Below are positions 16,307 to 26,116 of a stretch of 64,000 nucleotides of DNA, piece after piece. The notes below the pieces were generated by a model. That model saw nothing but the letters and a program-made list of their open reading frames with translations, was not told the DNA's origin and ran no database searches. The stretch is from Helicobacter typhlonius. Lineage in GTDB: Bacteria; Campylobacterota; Campylobacteria; Campylobacterales; Helicobacteraceae. How positions within the stretch are numbered: the first letter of the stretch is position 1; every line of letters starts with the position of its first letter. The stretch is from contig NZ_LN907858.1 of NCBI RefSeq assembly GCF_001460635.1, positions 1,302,001 through 1,366,000 of the forward strand, given 5' to 3'. The position numbers were made by a program, and so were the translations under genes.

Positions 16307-17527
16307 TTAAGCAAAATCCCTAAATAGTTTGCCTATATCTACATTGCAAACAACTTTATCGGCGCATTTTTTATAAATTTCATTTGCACCACTTATCAAA
16401 TCATCGCTTGAAATGCCGTGGCTAATGGAGATTTTTGCCTCCAAATACGCACTTAAATTATCAAATATCTTCAAAAATTCCCCATAAATGGGATTATTCT
16501 CATTATGATTAAAACGCTCCATTAGCTCCTCGCCACTTACAGTATTATGAGGAAAATGCTCAATCATATAGCGATTAGCAAATTCATTTTGTGTAAAATA
16601 AGTAATATCTTCTGCAATATTAGGCGGTACAATCGCTAGAATCTTTTTTTTCACAGCCTCTTCTTCAATCTCTTTAATCAGTCTATCAAGCCCTTTTACA
16701 CTGCGTTTAATAGGCGAGATAATATCACGCGTTAGAATCTCAGGCAAATCGTGAAAAAGCCCACATAAAAAATGATTAATACGCATTTTCTCACAACAGC
16801 CTATATCAAAACTTATCAAATATGCACTTAAAGCCACAATAAGCGTATGTCCTAGCACTGAAGTAGCTGGGATTCTCGGTGTTTGACTCCACCGCTTTTG
16901 GAATCTAAGCTGCCCAAACATCGCAACAAGCTCACGCACATTTTCATAGAGCATAATCTCACGCATTCCCACCAAATGATAATGCTCCTCTACCTGCTTA
17001 TTAATAATATCGCGAATATTTTGCACATCATACATATAAGGATTAAAGTGATAAATAATATCAAACTCCCATTTAGACGCATAATAATGCGAGGCTTTGA
17101 GAATCTGCTTTTCAAGGTTAGTTTTGGTGCTTATGAGATATTCTTTCATTTTTGGAAAAAACTCATACATACTTAAATCGGATTCTAATTGCTCGCATAC
17201 AAACTCTACAAGCTCTTTATTATGCGTTTCTTGCAATTTATGAAACACAGGAGGCTTAATATCTGTTAAAACAATGCGTTCAAAAAACTCAAAGCAAAAT
17301 TGCAATATCAATCTTTCCCAATCAATACTTTTGCCATTATTTTCCTCATACTTTGCCAAAATATAAGCAATCACAATTTTATGCGCTTGTTTATCTAGCT
17401 CTACAAATTCCACAGGTGTAGCTTGGTCATTCCAGCGGCGAATACTTGCAGCAACAAAAATCCTCTTTAATAATCCCGCACTTAAGCGTGGCGATTTTAA
17501 ACCTATATTGTGATTATGTGAATCCAT
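16307..17527 (-). CDS. HD-domain phosphohydrolase
   Basis: The 406-residue protein has an HD domain in its second half: a His within VLGHTL, then CGLFHDLPEILTRDIISP, carrying the His-Asp pair that binds metal. Closest in style are YfbR-like nucleotidase-type HD proteins, with long helical additions on the N-terminal side (about 1-210). The reaction is probably hydrolysis of a nucleotide or phosphate monoester, but the substrate is not evident. The ATG has AAAGGAAT upstream. It is divergent from the AhpD-like gene and appears monocistronic. Confidence 0.8.
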   Translation of the reverse strand: MDSHNHNIGLKSPRLSAGLLKRIFVAASIRRWNDQATPVEFVELDKQAHKIVIAYILAKYEENNGKSIDWERLILQFCFEFFERIVLTDIKPPVFHKLQETHNKELVEFVCEQLESDLSMYEFFPKMKEYLISTKTNLEKQILKASHYYASKWEFDIIYHFNPYMYDVQNIRDIINKQVEEHYHLVGMREIMLYENVRELVAMFGQLRFQKRWSQTPRIPATSVLGHTLIVALSAYLISFDIGCCEKMRINHFLCGLFHDLPEILTRDIISPIKRSVKGLDRLIKEIEEEAVKKKILAIVPPNIAEDITYFTQNEFANRYMIEHFPHNTVSGEELMERFNHNENNPIYGEFLKIFDNLSAYLEAKISISHGISSDDLISGANEIYKKCADKVVCNVDIGKLFRDFA

Positions 17528-17666
17528 AATATTCCTTTTGGTGATGTTGTCTTTATGGCATTATTGGGATAGATTCTAACATATTTAAGGGCTTTATTTG
17601 AAAGCATATATAAAATTTGATACCATTAGTGAATCTTTTGGTAGCAAACGCGTAAAGGGAGGAGCG

Positions 17667-18281
17667 ATGAATATTTTTAAGACAAATGATAAAAGTAATT
17701 ATTTTGAAAGCGATATAAATGCCTATATCAACCCTCCACCAAAAATCCCTTGGTTTTTAAGATTCCCAATGTGGATAGCAAAAAAGAAGCTCAAAAAAGA
17801 TTTGCTTCTACCAAAGATTCTATCGTGGAGTCCTAAAACCGCTATAAGCTCGGCGGTAATGGAAACTTTCATCACGCACGATGATATAGAAGTGCCTAAG
17901 AGACTTTTAAAACTTATTAGAATCCACATTTCTATTGATGTCGCTTGTCCTTTTTGTATTGATATGAATAGTTTTGAATACGATAAGGACTGCATTACAG
18001 AGGAAGAAATAAGGGTGCTACAAAGTATGGATATTGATAGTTGCCCAAGCTTTTCGCATAGGGAGAAAGTCGCCCTGCGCTATATATCTGCTATCACAAA
18101 AACACCGCTTGTGATAAGTGAGGAGCTCATCAAAGAGGTAAAAAAGGAATATTCCCAAAGGGCGATTTTAATCCTCGCAGCGACTGCAGCGCAAGTGAAT
18201 TATTGGGCTAGGCTCATACGCGCACTAGGTGTGCCAACGGCAGGATTCACAAATCTATGCAGGATTGAAAGGAGCGAGTGA
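17667..18281 (+). CDS. Carboxymuconolactone decarboxylase/AhpD-like protein
   Basis: At 204 residues it has the helical AhpD/CMD core with the redox pair C-PF-C in ACPFCIDMN, followed by a helix typical of the family. AhpD-type proteins act as peroxidase partners using the CxxC pair. An N-terminal extension of about 60 residues contains a basic hydrophobic segment (FLRFPMWIAKKKLKK) that could touch the membrane. A frame opens 23 codons earlier, but GGGAGGAGCG directly before the ATG at 17667 sets the start. A probable terminator follows the gene. Confidence 0.78.
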   Translation: MNIFKTNDKSNYFESDINAYINPPPKIPWFLRFPMWIAKKKLKKDLLLPKILSWSPKTAISSAVMETFITHDDIEVPKRLLKLIRIHISIDVACPFCIDMNSFEYDKDCITEEEIRVLQSMDIDSCPSFSHREKVALRYISAITKTPLVISEELIKEVKKEYSQRAILILAATAAQVNYWARLIRALGVPTAGFTNLCRIERSE

Positions 18282-18304
18282 GGGCATTAGCCTTTCGCTC
18301 TTTT
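18268..18304 (+). terminator. Rho-independent terminator of the AhpD-like gene
   Basis: A stem GAGCGA/TCGCTC (18272-18277 with 18295-18300) is extended inside by AGG-GC/GCCT and followed by TTTT. It overlaps the last codons and stop of the gene, which is unusual but found in compact genomes. Confidence 0.5.
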
Positions 18305-18498
18305 CATATTTCTAACCCACCCACCATACCCCAACATCTCATATTTTACATTTCATATCCCACCCCACAACCCCCATTAATTTACTTCATATAATTGACA
18401 CATAGATATAATGTTTGTATGCTCTGTATTGACACTTCTTGCTTAAGACTACAACACGCCATTTTTATATTTTAATTTTTAAAATTGAAGGAAATTTA

Positions 18499-19459
18499 AT
18501 GCAACCATCGGGATTAAAACAAATTGTCATTTTTATATATTCTGCGCTGCTTTTTGCTGTAAGCTATTTTACGCTCATCGCTGTTTTATGTTTTTTCCTT
18601 AAGATTCCTGTGCTTACAAATACTGAAATTTAGCTTAAAGATATGTATAAAATTAAAGATATGATTAATGATAAGCTAACTACAAAACAAAGGCTTATTG
18701 TCATAAGTGGTTCTAACTCACTCTTTGGCTTAAATGGAGCAATGATTGAAGCTAATACTCAATTTAGATTTATTAGGTTTGCCTATAAATTATCATATAG
18801 AATTTAACTATTATTCAAATAATGCCCCGACAAAAGGATACTGGATATGCTAAGTTGGGGAGATGGATATTATAAATATATAAACATATATAGATGTAGC
18901 ATTAGCACTCCTCCACAATAACCATAAACAAACACTATCACAGATCATACACTTCATAAAATACACATATCAATCCAATCAATCTAATATTCAAGCAAAT
19001 ATGGAAAAGATTGTAAATCAAGAAAACACAATATCACAAAATCCCTCTATTCACGAAGAAATGATAACACTTCCTTGTCAGGCAGCGAAATGGGCAGGTT
19101 ATAATTATAAGTCTTCAAGCCCTAATGGTGATTTTTGCTCACAAGAAAATAGCAAACCTTTTTACACAGAATCTGCCTATCTTAATACACACTTAGAAGT
19201 ATCCTCTTTTTTCTCGGTGAATATAAACGACTAAAAGACTTTTGCAGATTCTAAAAATATAAAAATCTTTCTCTTTTATCCCGTAACTATGGAGAATTCT
19301 TTATTTAATCTCACAGATATTAAAACTTTTCAAAAAATTGAAAATCTTACATCTCAACTTGCCACCCATAATATCAATATTTATGGAGATTTTAGAGATT
19401 CTCATAATGTTCGCACAAGTATATTTATCAAACAATTACTCCAACTGCCGATACATTGA
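18499..19459 (+). pseudogene. Decayed SGNH/DltD-like secreted protein gene
   Basis: An ATG with AAGGAA opens a membrane-anchored N-terminus of 44 residues that stops at TAG (18631). The same frame goes on after the stop with VISGSNSLFGLNG, a block-I-like serine motif of SGNH-fold proteins. The reading then moves by one base, as GLPINYHIEFNYYS continues in another frame from 18776. Further stops follow (for example at 19232), and a last in-frame piece containing FLFYPVTMEN ends at 19459. Original length would have been about 320 residues, like the SGNH proteins that accompany O-acetylation or surface-glycan genes. At least two stops and one frameshift make expression unlikely. Confidence 0.7.
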
Positions 19460-19558
19460 AAGTATCCTAAACACAATATGCAAATGCGTATAATTTGCGA
19501 TTTTGTAACTAAGAGACATTACAATTTCGCATTTATTTTAATCCTTTAAGGAGTCATA

Positions 19559-19735
19559 ATGAAATTACTCTACACTCTTTTATGTGTCGCTCTCTGTATT
19601 TTTAGTCTCAATGCTTGTAGTAGCAAAAAGCAGCCTGTTGGCAATTTTCAAAGTGTAGAATGTCGCACAATTTGTAGCAACAATCAATGCACCCAGCAAT
19701 GTATTAGCGCAAGTGGAGATTATTACAAAAAATAA
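19559..19735 (+). CDS. Small Cys-rich lipoprotein, 58 residues
   Basis: AAGGAG precedes the ATG. The signal segment (about 4-19) ends in LNAC, a good lipobox with Cys20 as the lipidated residue. The mature 39 residues contain four further cysteines in the pattern C-x3-C-x4-C-x3-C (35, 39, 44, 48), suited to two disulphides or metal binding. It ends 23 bases before the FUSC gene, probably its operon partner. No family is recognised. The small size and exported cysteines are reminiscent of entericidin-like or redox lipoproteins, but no function can be assigned. Confidence 0.7.
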   Translation: MKLLYTLLCVALCIFSLNACSSKKQPVGNFQSVECRTICSNNQCTQQCISASGDYYKK

Positions 19736-19758
19736 TCATCAATACATATCCTAACACT

Positions 19759-21744
19759 ATGTTTGAATCTGCTTATAATCTCATCTTTAAACGTTTTATT
19801 TATGTCTATGACGCTGGATTTTTGGGGCTTTTCTATGCGTTTAAGGCAATGATTGCTATCTGTATTAGTGGGCTACTCTGCTACCTGCTGCTAGGCACTC
19901 CGGTGATGATTTGGGCAGTGATGATGGCAATGTATGTTTTTTTTCTCAATGGATTCACAAGCAATAAAGATATGGATTGGCAATATCTTGTGCTTTTTGT
20001 CATCTTTGTGTGCGCACTCATACCTGTTTTTGGGCTGTGGGAGGAGAGTTTATGGCTTATTATCCCCTCAATGCTCCTTGCCTTTGGTATTGGTATTGGC
20101 GAAGTGTATGATAACGACTTGCCAAAGGTGCTTACACTCGCACTTGTTAATGCGCTTGTAGCAAATATTTATGCCGGCTCACACCCTGATGTGCCACTAT
20201 GGCATTGTATGGGTGCAGCTCTGCTCGGTGGGAGCGTGAGTATAGGGGTGAGACTCTTTATATCTTTTGGGCAGTATGGTAGATTCATACAGACGCAATT
20301 TGTCGCTCAACTCTTTGAAATCTCTATGATGTGCGAGAATCTTGGCACAAAAAATTATGAGACGCTCAAATCTCAAGCCCTTAATCATATCTCTTTACTC
20401 AAATCAAAACTCACTTCTGCTTCGGCAAAAATCAAGGACGCACATCTTATCAAAAACCACAAACGCGCCCTCTTTTATCTCTATAAGCTCGAAAGTGTAT
20501 GCTATGTGCTTGATTTAATGAATTATTATTTTTTACACAATCACTCAAAAGCATTGCAAGAAGCACAAAAAGAAATGGCATATAACCTCAACGAACTTTC
20601 ACATATTTTTTATGGAAAAAAGCCAAATATCACAAAGCATTGCTTAGAATCTGCGCTGAAAAATAATGCAGATTCACAATGGATTAATGCACTTAAAATT
20701 TTCTACTCAAAAGTAGAATCTTTTACGCGTCTCTCATCTTTGCAATCTCAAGCCTTTGTAGAAAATACAAGCACAAAAAGTTTTACAGAAATGTATGCTT
20801 CACTCAAACATAATCCTGCACCTTTTTTTTATGGCGTGAGATATGCTGTGGCGATTGGCTGTGCGATGTTTTTCGCGCAATTTTTTCAAATCAATCACGG
20901 CGCGTGGATAGCCCTAGGTGTAATTTCTATGATGCACCAAAACATTGGCTCAATCAAATCCGCGGGCAAAGATTCTATATTTGGCAGTTTCATCGGCTTG
21001 ATACTTGGCATTAGTTTGGTGCTTATCTTTGGCGATTCGCCTCTGCTTTTGTGGATTTTTATCCCTAATTTATTTTTGGTGGTGTATTTTAAAACCTATC
21101 CCTTTATGCTATGGTCTATGGTGCTTATGCTCGAGCTTGTGCTAATGTTTGCGCTTTTGGATAGCAATTTTATCGAGCTTATCCTCTATCGTTTTGGAGA
21201 TATTTTACTTGGATTTTTACTTGCATTTTGTATCTCTAAAATTATCTATCCACATTATAGTGCCAATGAACTTATCCCGCAAACGACATTATGCTTAGAA
21301 TCTTTTGCTGCACTTGTAACAAGCATAGAAGATTCCAATGGCTACACACTTACGTGCCAAAATCAACTTATGCGCTCTCTTGATGAACTTTCTTCTTTTA
21401 TCAAAGAAAGTCGCGAAGAAAAAAAGCTTTATGGGGAGCAGATTTTGCAAGGTTTTGCGAATCTCGCTGATGACTTCACGCATTTAAAAGAATCGCTTTT
21501 CACATTATGTGAAAAAATCACCCTACAAAATACAAATGATATGCTTTTAAAAAATGACTTAAAGGCTTTGCGTGTGCGATTTTCTATGCTTTGTGCAATG
21601 CTAGATTCTAAACCTTATTATTTTAAAACCGATGAAGATGAGCGATTCTTACTCAAAGACAATCAAATTTATCCCATTGTGCGCGAAATTTTTGATTTAC
21701 AAAACAAGATTTACACTTTTTTGCATACCACACTTGGCAAATAA
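19759..21744 (+). CDS. FUSC family inner-membrane protein (YccS/aromatic-acid-exporter-like)
   Basis: The 661-residue protein has two membrane blocks (about 20-160 and 360-490) separated by a cytoplasmic helical region of about 200 residues, followed by a C-terminal helical domain. This duplicated plan is that of FUSC/YccS/AaeB proteins, thought to export aromatic acids or fusaric acid. No separate membrane-fusion partner gene is next to it. The preceding Cys-rich lipoprotein gene is 23 bases away and may be co-transcribed. The ribosome-binding site is weak, in line with coupling to that gene. Confidence 0.82.
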   Translation: MFESAYNLIFKRFIYVYDAGFLGLFYAFKAMIAICISGLLCYLLLGTPVMIWAVMMAMYVFFLNGFTSNKDMDWQYLVLFVIFVCALIPVFGLWEESLWLIIPSMLLAFGIGIGEVYDNDLPKVLTLALVNALVANIYAGSHPDVPLWHCMGAALLGGSVSIGVRLFISFGQYGRFIQTQFVAQLFEISMMCENLGTKNYETLKSQALNHISLLKSKLTSASAKIKDAHLIKNHKRALFYLYKLESVCYVLDLMNYYFLHNHSKALQEAQKEMAYNLNELSHIFYGKKPNITKHCLESALKNNADSQWINALKIFYSKVESFTRLSSLQSQAFVENTSTKSFTEMYASLKHNPAPFFYGVRYAVAIGCAMFFAQFFQINHGAWIALGVISMMHQNIGSIKSAGKDSIFGSFIGLILGISLVLIFGDSPLLLWIFIPNLFLVVYFKTYPFMLWSMVLMLELVLMFALLDSNFIELILYRFGDILLGFLLAFCISKIIYPHYSANELIPQTTLCLESFAALVTSIEDSNGYTLTCQNQLMRSLDELSSFIKESREEKKLYGEQILQGFANLADDFTHLKESLFTLCEKITLQNTNDMLLKNDLKALRVRFSMLCAMLDSKPYYFKTDEDERFLLKDNQIYPIVREIFDLQNKIYTFLHTTLGK

Positions 21745-21806
21745 TGTTGTGTTTGCACTTATTAAGATTATAGGCGCAAGATTCTTAGCAAATACTGCCT
21801 CTATTT

Positions 21807-23486
21807 TTATACTACTTCAAGCCATTGAGGCAAGTAGATTCTAAATCTATCTTGGATAAGCACATTTTGCATCATATCACCTTTAAAAGCCACGCGCCCT
21901 ATTTCGTGCGTCTTTGCGAGTGTAGTTAGGGCAAGTGAGAGAATCTCACATATCGAGCTTATTGCGCCATAGGCTACACCCTGCATATGAAGCCCACCGA
22001 GCAAATAGCACAATGGTAGGCGCAATGATTTGTCAATTTCAATATTATAAGCGGGTGTGAGCTTCATATCAAGTTTGCTAATATGGGGGAAAAGGTAGCC
22101 CTGCGCGTGTGAAGCTACATCAAGCGCATTCATATCCTCGCCATACATTTGGGCAATAAGGAGTAAAATATCGCTCATATTAGATGACATCTCACCTTGC
22201 ACCTTGGGCATTGCAATCTCTGCAAGTTGTCTCTGCACACGCCATTTGGCATAGTTTTCTACAAGTCTCGCACTAAGCTTATTTTTGGAGCTAAGGAATG
22301 TCAAAAGTGTGGGAAAATCCGCCTCAAAGGTGCAAGTGATGAGATTCTGCGGAGATTGTGAGGTAAAATCTTTATAAATCTCCTCATAAGTCTCCCTATA
22401 AATCATAGTCGGCGCATTGCTTTGTAAAACGAGCGTGAGTGTATCCTGTGGTATTTGCTCCGCGAGGCTATGCACGATTGGAAGCGACAAAAGCCTTTGA
22501 GGTTCTTTAATGTAGGCATTTTCATTATTCAAGGGCTCTTCAATGCACCCAAAACTATCCCAAAAATTTGGCTCACTACACGCGATACAGCCGTGCCCTG
22601 CACGCACAGGCCAACTTGTCCTTGCATTGAATTTAACCTTAGGGCAATTATTAAGCACATAAGGTCCCTTGCACCCAACTTTATACAAACAATAACCATC
22701 TTGTAAATGTGGGTCATCAAAACTCTGCGCGAAGTCCCCAGATTCAAACTTTGCCTTTCTCTCGCATAAGTCGTGGAGATTCTTACCATAGCTCCATAAT
22801 GGGCGATTAAACCTATCAAGTTCGGGTAATTCTCGCAGTAGAATAAAGTATATTAGGCTACCCACGATATTTGTCTCGCTTGGCGGACAGCCGGGAATAT
22901 TGACGACTTTTTGTGCAAGAAAAGTATCTATACCCACAGAATGCGTGGGATTAGGCATAGCCGCTTGCACACCACCAAAGCTCGAGCAAGTGCCTACCGC
23001 AAAAATCGCCTGTGCACATTCTGCCATTTCTTTACATTCTTGTTCTCCACTCACACTATCGGCACCAGAAGTCATAAAATAGGCATTGTCTCCAAGCGAT
23101 ACGCCACCCTCAATGACTAAGATAAAATCCTTTTCTAGTGCGTTATGGAGCAATTCTTTCGCGCTAAATCCCACTGCGCCCATAATAGTTTCGTGGTATT
23201 CTAATGAGATGTGATTAAAGATAAGAGATTCTACACCGGGCTTATCAAGGCGCAAAAAACTCTCGCTACAACCGGTGCATTCCGCCATATGAAGCCATAT
23301 AACAGGCACAGGAGGTTTTAAAGATAGAATCTTCTCGCATATCTCCACGCCCTCTTTGGGTATGCCTATGAACGCACAAATGCGAGTTATCCATTCCTTA
23401 TCGACCTCACATCTAGGCTCTGTGTAGGTGGATTCTAAACTTTGTAAATGCTGACGCAAGGATTCTAAAATCAGGGCTTTATCCAT
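21807..23486 (-). CDS. NiFe-hydrogenase small-subunit-like protein (HydE/HydA2 type) with C-terminal extension
   Basis: The product is 559 residues. The first ~320 resemble a NiFe-hydrogenase small subunit. Proximal-cluster cysteines appear as ECTGCSES (70, 73), GTCSS and GCPPSE. The medial and distal cluster ligands follow in HDLCE, GYC, GCKGP, NNCP and HGCIACSEPNFWD. It has no twin-arginine signal, unlike the exported HydA. About 200 further residues without metal motifs follow. HydE of H. pylori hydrogenase clusters and HydA2 of Campylobacter are comparable, and either name could apply. No large subunit is adjacent here, so it may act in hydrogenase assembly or with a distant partner. Confidence 0.72.
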   Translation of the reverse strand: MDKALILESLRQHLQSLESTYTEPRCEVDKEWITRICAFIGIPKEGVEICEKILSLKPPVPVIWLHMAECTGCSESFLRLDKPGVESLIFNHISLEYHETIMGAVGFSAKELLHNALEKDFILVIEGGVSLGDNAYFMTSGADSVSGEQECKEMAECAQAIFAVGTCSSFGGVQAAMPNPTHSVGIDTFLAQKVVNIPGCPPSETNIVGSLIYFILLRELPELDRFNRPLWSYGKNLHDLCERKAKFESGDFAQSFDDPHLQDGYCLYKVGCKGPYVLNNCPKVKFNARTSWPVRAGHGCIACSEPNFWDSFGCIEEPLNNENAYIKEPQRLLSLPIVHSLAEQIPQDTLTLVLQSNAPTMIYRETYEEIYKDFTSQSPQNLITCTFEADFPTLLTFLSSKNKLSARLVENYAKWRVQRQLAEIAMPKVQGEMSSNMSDILLLIAQMYGEDMNALDVASHAQGYLFPHISKLDMKLTPAYNIEIDKSLRLPLCYLLGGLHMQGVAYGAISSICEILSLALTTLAKTHEIGRVAFKGDMMQNVLIQDRFRIYLPQWLEVV

Positions 23487-23529
23487 TCAACACTCCTATT
23501 TTTGACTTCATATCCTATCGTGCTTTGCC

Positions 23530-24300
23530 CTATTCTATCGTATTAATCGGCTCACTCACGGATTGGGTATTGTTTTCATCATTTGTAGTCTCATCATTAG
23601 AATCTGCCTCATCTGCTTTATTTACTTCATCTGCTTTGTTTGCCTTATCTGTTTCATCTACTACATTTTGTGTCTCTTGTGTCTCTATCACATCTTTTGG
23701 AGGTTTGGGCGTGATAATATCTGCGCTAGGCTTTTTAGGCTTTTGCATATTTTGAGCGAGTTTATTTGAAAGGAAGCAATCTACATAGATTCTATACATA
23801 AATGGCTCACTCGCCTTAATATTTGGCACAATCACCGCAAAATCCTTTGTCTCGCCCACCTTAATATCCATTTCAACATTCACGCCAAATTCGCTTTGAG
23901 GCAAAATATCATTAAGGATTTTTATCAGCTTACTACCTTTCTCATCACGCACCTGTGCCACCGCCACATAGCATTCATTTATATCGACTTTGCCCTTATG
24001 CGTAATCTCACCAGCAACAAAGAATCCCTGCGTATATTGCATAGGGTGCGCGGAAGTGATATTCACATCAATGGGATACAAAATCTTTTGCATAACAAAA
24101 TGAAGCACGAAAGGTGTAGAAAATATTACGACAACCGATAGAAAAAAGAAAAAATATGGGATAAACTTACGCCCTCTTAGCAAAAGCCCAAGCGTAAAAA
24201 TCATAATAAAAACAAAAAAAATCGCCATAATCGTAGCAATTTCATACAGCGAAAAATAGGAGATAATCTGCAAAAGGAGTGTTTTAAGATTCTCAAGCAT
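23530..24300 (-). CDS. DUF2393 family membrane-anchored protein
   Basis: At 256 residues it has two N-terminal membrane helices (about 18-40 and 46-68) and an extracytoplasmic beta-rich domain (about 75-185) that matches epsilonproteobacterial DUF2393. A low-complexity acidic tail of about 70 residues follows, with repeats of KADE and NDE. The function is unknown. It follows hisIE by nine bases on the same strand, so it is transcribed with it. The tail is probably disordered and may vary between strains. Confidence 0.75.
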   Translation of the reverse strand: MLENLKTLLLQIISYFSLYEIATIMAIFFVFIMIFTLGLLLRGRKFIPYFFFFLSVVVIFSTPFVLHFVMQKILYPIDVNITSAHPMQYTQGFFVAGEITHKGKVDINECYVAVAQVRDEKGSKLIKILNDILPQSEFGVNVEMDIKVGETKDFAVIVPNIKASEPFMYRIYVDCFLSNKLAQNMQKPKKPSADIITPKPPKDVIETQETQNVVDETDKANKADEVNKADEADSNDETTNDENNTQSVSEPINTIE

Positions 24301-24309
24301 TGATTTCCC

Positions 24310-25002
24310 TTAAGATGAGCTACGCGAAGCTTTTTCCTCTATGCCACTTTGTCCCGTGCGCCTTTGCAACTCTTGCAAAACCCTTTCAGGTGCAATATAC
24401 ACAGAAGCCAAGCCAACAAGCGTATGGTAGAGTAAATCCGCGCATTCATAGATAATCGCCTCTTCCTCTTTGTCTTTAAGTGCGAAGCAAAACTCCCCCG
24501 CCTCCTCTATGATTTTCTTGCCTATACCATTTACACCTTTGGCAAGGAGAGAGGCACTATAACTGCGCTCTGTGCTTTCGTTTCTACGCGATTGTATTGT
24601 ATGATAAAGCTCATCGAATATGTGGTAGATTCCCTGCGCGTGAGGTTGCTTTAGAATCTGCTTTGGCTCACTCCCTCTTAAATCAATACTCTTAAAAAAG
24701 CAACTTTTCTCGCCTGTATGGCAAGCCACACCGACCTGCTCCACGATGAAAAGCAGACTATCATCATCACAATCTAAACATATCTCACTAATCTTTTGTA
24801 TGTGTCCGCTCTGCTCACCCTTTTGCCAGATTCTCTGCTTGGAGCGCGAAAAATAATGCGCGATGCGAGTATTTGTGCTTAGCTCTAAAGATTCTTTAGA
24901 AGAATAAGCTAGCATTAGAATCTCCCCACTGCCCTGCTCCTGCACAATAGTAGGGATTAGCTCATATCGCTTCCAATCAATTTGCCCAAGCACATTTTGC
25001 AT
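24310..25002 (-). CDS. hisI: HisIE, phosphoribosyl-AMP cyclohydrolase / phosphoribosyl-ATP pyrophosphatase
   Basis: This 230-residue bifunctional enzyme performs steps two and three of histidine synthesis. The N-terminal cyclohydrolase half has the metal and active-site motifs CLDCDDDS and GVACHTGEKSCFF. The C-terminal pyrophosphatase half has the four-helix MazG-like arrangement with IIEEAGEF. Fused HisIE is usual in proteobacteria. It sits three bases after the SPFH protein gene and is not near other his genes, as is common in epsilonproteobacteria where the pathway is scattered. Confidence 0.93.
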   Translation of the reverse strand: MQNVLGQIDWKRYELIPTIVQEQGSGEILMLAYSSKESLELSTNTRIAHYFSRSKQRIWQKGEQSGHIQKISEICLDCDDDSLLFIVEQVGVACHTGEKSCFFKSIDLRGSEPKQILKQPHAQGIYHIFDELYHTIQSRRNESTERSYSASLLAKGVNGIGKKIIEEAGEFCFALKDKEEEAIIYECADLLYHTLVGLASVYIAPERVLQELQRRTGQSGIEEKASRSSS

Positions 25003-25005
25003 TGA

Positions 25006-26106
25006 CTACTGCCCCACAACCGCGTTTTTCTGCTTACTTTTTGAATCCACCCAAATATTTGGCACTGCTCCACCGGGGGTAAGGAAAATCTGCGCATTAT
25101 TATTCTCTTTCAATGCCTCGTTAAACTTGCCTTGCATTTCAATTTGGCGCAGCTCAAGCAATCGCTGTGAAAGACTTTCATTGACAAGGCGGTTTGCCTC
25201 ACTTTGACCCTTTGCCTCAATTTCTAGCGCATCCGCCTTACCTTTTGCGCGCTCACGCAAAGCATTTGCCTCTTCTTTTGCTTTTTGTGCATCTCTTTTA
25301 GCAAGTTCCACGCCCTCAATACGCGTTTTTACCTGCTCTGGCAATACAATCTCGCGCAACTGAATCGACACAAGCTTTACAGGTTGATTTGGGGTCGCAT
25401 CAAGCTTTGCCTGAAAACCTGTGTGAATGAGGTTTGCTACCTCATCGCGTTTTGTAGGAAGCTCCTCTGTGGGATAATTCCCCACCGCACTACGCACGAC
25501 ATCACGAATCACAGGATTAATGATTTTTTGTTCCCACGCCGTGCCATATTCTGCGATTGTTGCAGGGACTTTCTCACGCTCGAGCTGATACTGCACGGTG
25601 AGTTCGATAGAAATTGTCATACCGCTCGTATCCATCACATTAATCGCGTCATTACGCAAAATGCTTTGCTCGCGTCCAATATTCCCCATATCCTCAATAC
25701 GCGAGAAGTTAATCGTGCGCACCTTTGTATCCACGATAATCACATTTTGGATAATTGGCACAAAAAAGTGCAAACCTGGGTCGAGCGGCTTAGGGTCGTA
25801 TTTACCGGTAGTTACCTTGATACCCACCTCACCCGCATTGATAATCACAAAAGGACGAGCAGCTATAAAAATCACTACAAACAATATGACGATAATAAGC
25901 ACTCCTAGCGACTTGCCACTTGGCATTGAAGGCATAGGGAAAGATTCTATATTGAATCCACCACCATTACCACTATTGTTCCTGCCACCATTGTTTGGGC
26001 GATTATTATTGTTGCCATTGCCTCGTGGTGGCTCATTTCTCTGCTCTGCTTTTTCATCATTTTGTGCGCGTTTTTTCTTTAAATGTTCGTTTAAATCAAT
26101 AGGCAT
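25006..26106 (-). CDS. SPFH/prohibitin-domain membrane protein (HflK-like)
   Basis: At 366 residues it starts with a charged, Asn/Gly/Pro-rich cytoplasmic tail (about 1-55), then one membrane helix (about 65-90). An SPFH domain (about 95-270) and a coiled-coil rich in Ala, Glu and Lys (VELAKRDAQKAKEEA) follow. HflK/HflC-type proteins form ring-shaped membrane assemblies that control FtsH protease. There is no HflC gene beside it, so it may act alone as a stomatin/prohibitin homologue. The ATG at 26106 has AAAGGAG; an upstream frame start lies within the end of ilvE. Confidence 0.85.
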   Translation of the reverse strand: MPIDLNEHLKKKRAQNDEKAEQRNEPPRGNGNNNNRPNNGGRNNSGNGGGFNIESFPMPSMPSGKSLGVLIIVILFVVIFIAARPFVIINAGEVGIKVTTGKYDPKPLDPGLHFFVPIIQNVIIVDTKVRTINFSRIEDMGNIGREQSILRNDAINVMDTSGMTISIELTVQYQLEREKVPATIAEYGTAWEQKIINPVIRDVVRSAVGNYPTEELPTKRDEVANLIHTGFQAKLDATPNQPVKLVSIQLREIVLPEQVKTRIEGVELAKRDAQKAKEEANALRERAKGKADALEIEAKGQSEANRLVNESLSQRLLELRQIEMQGKFNEALKENNNAQIFLTPGGAVPNIWVDSKSKQKNAVVGQ

Positions 26107-26116
26107 TGCCTCTCCT

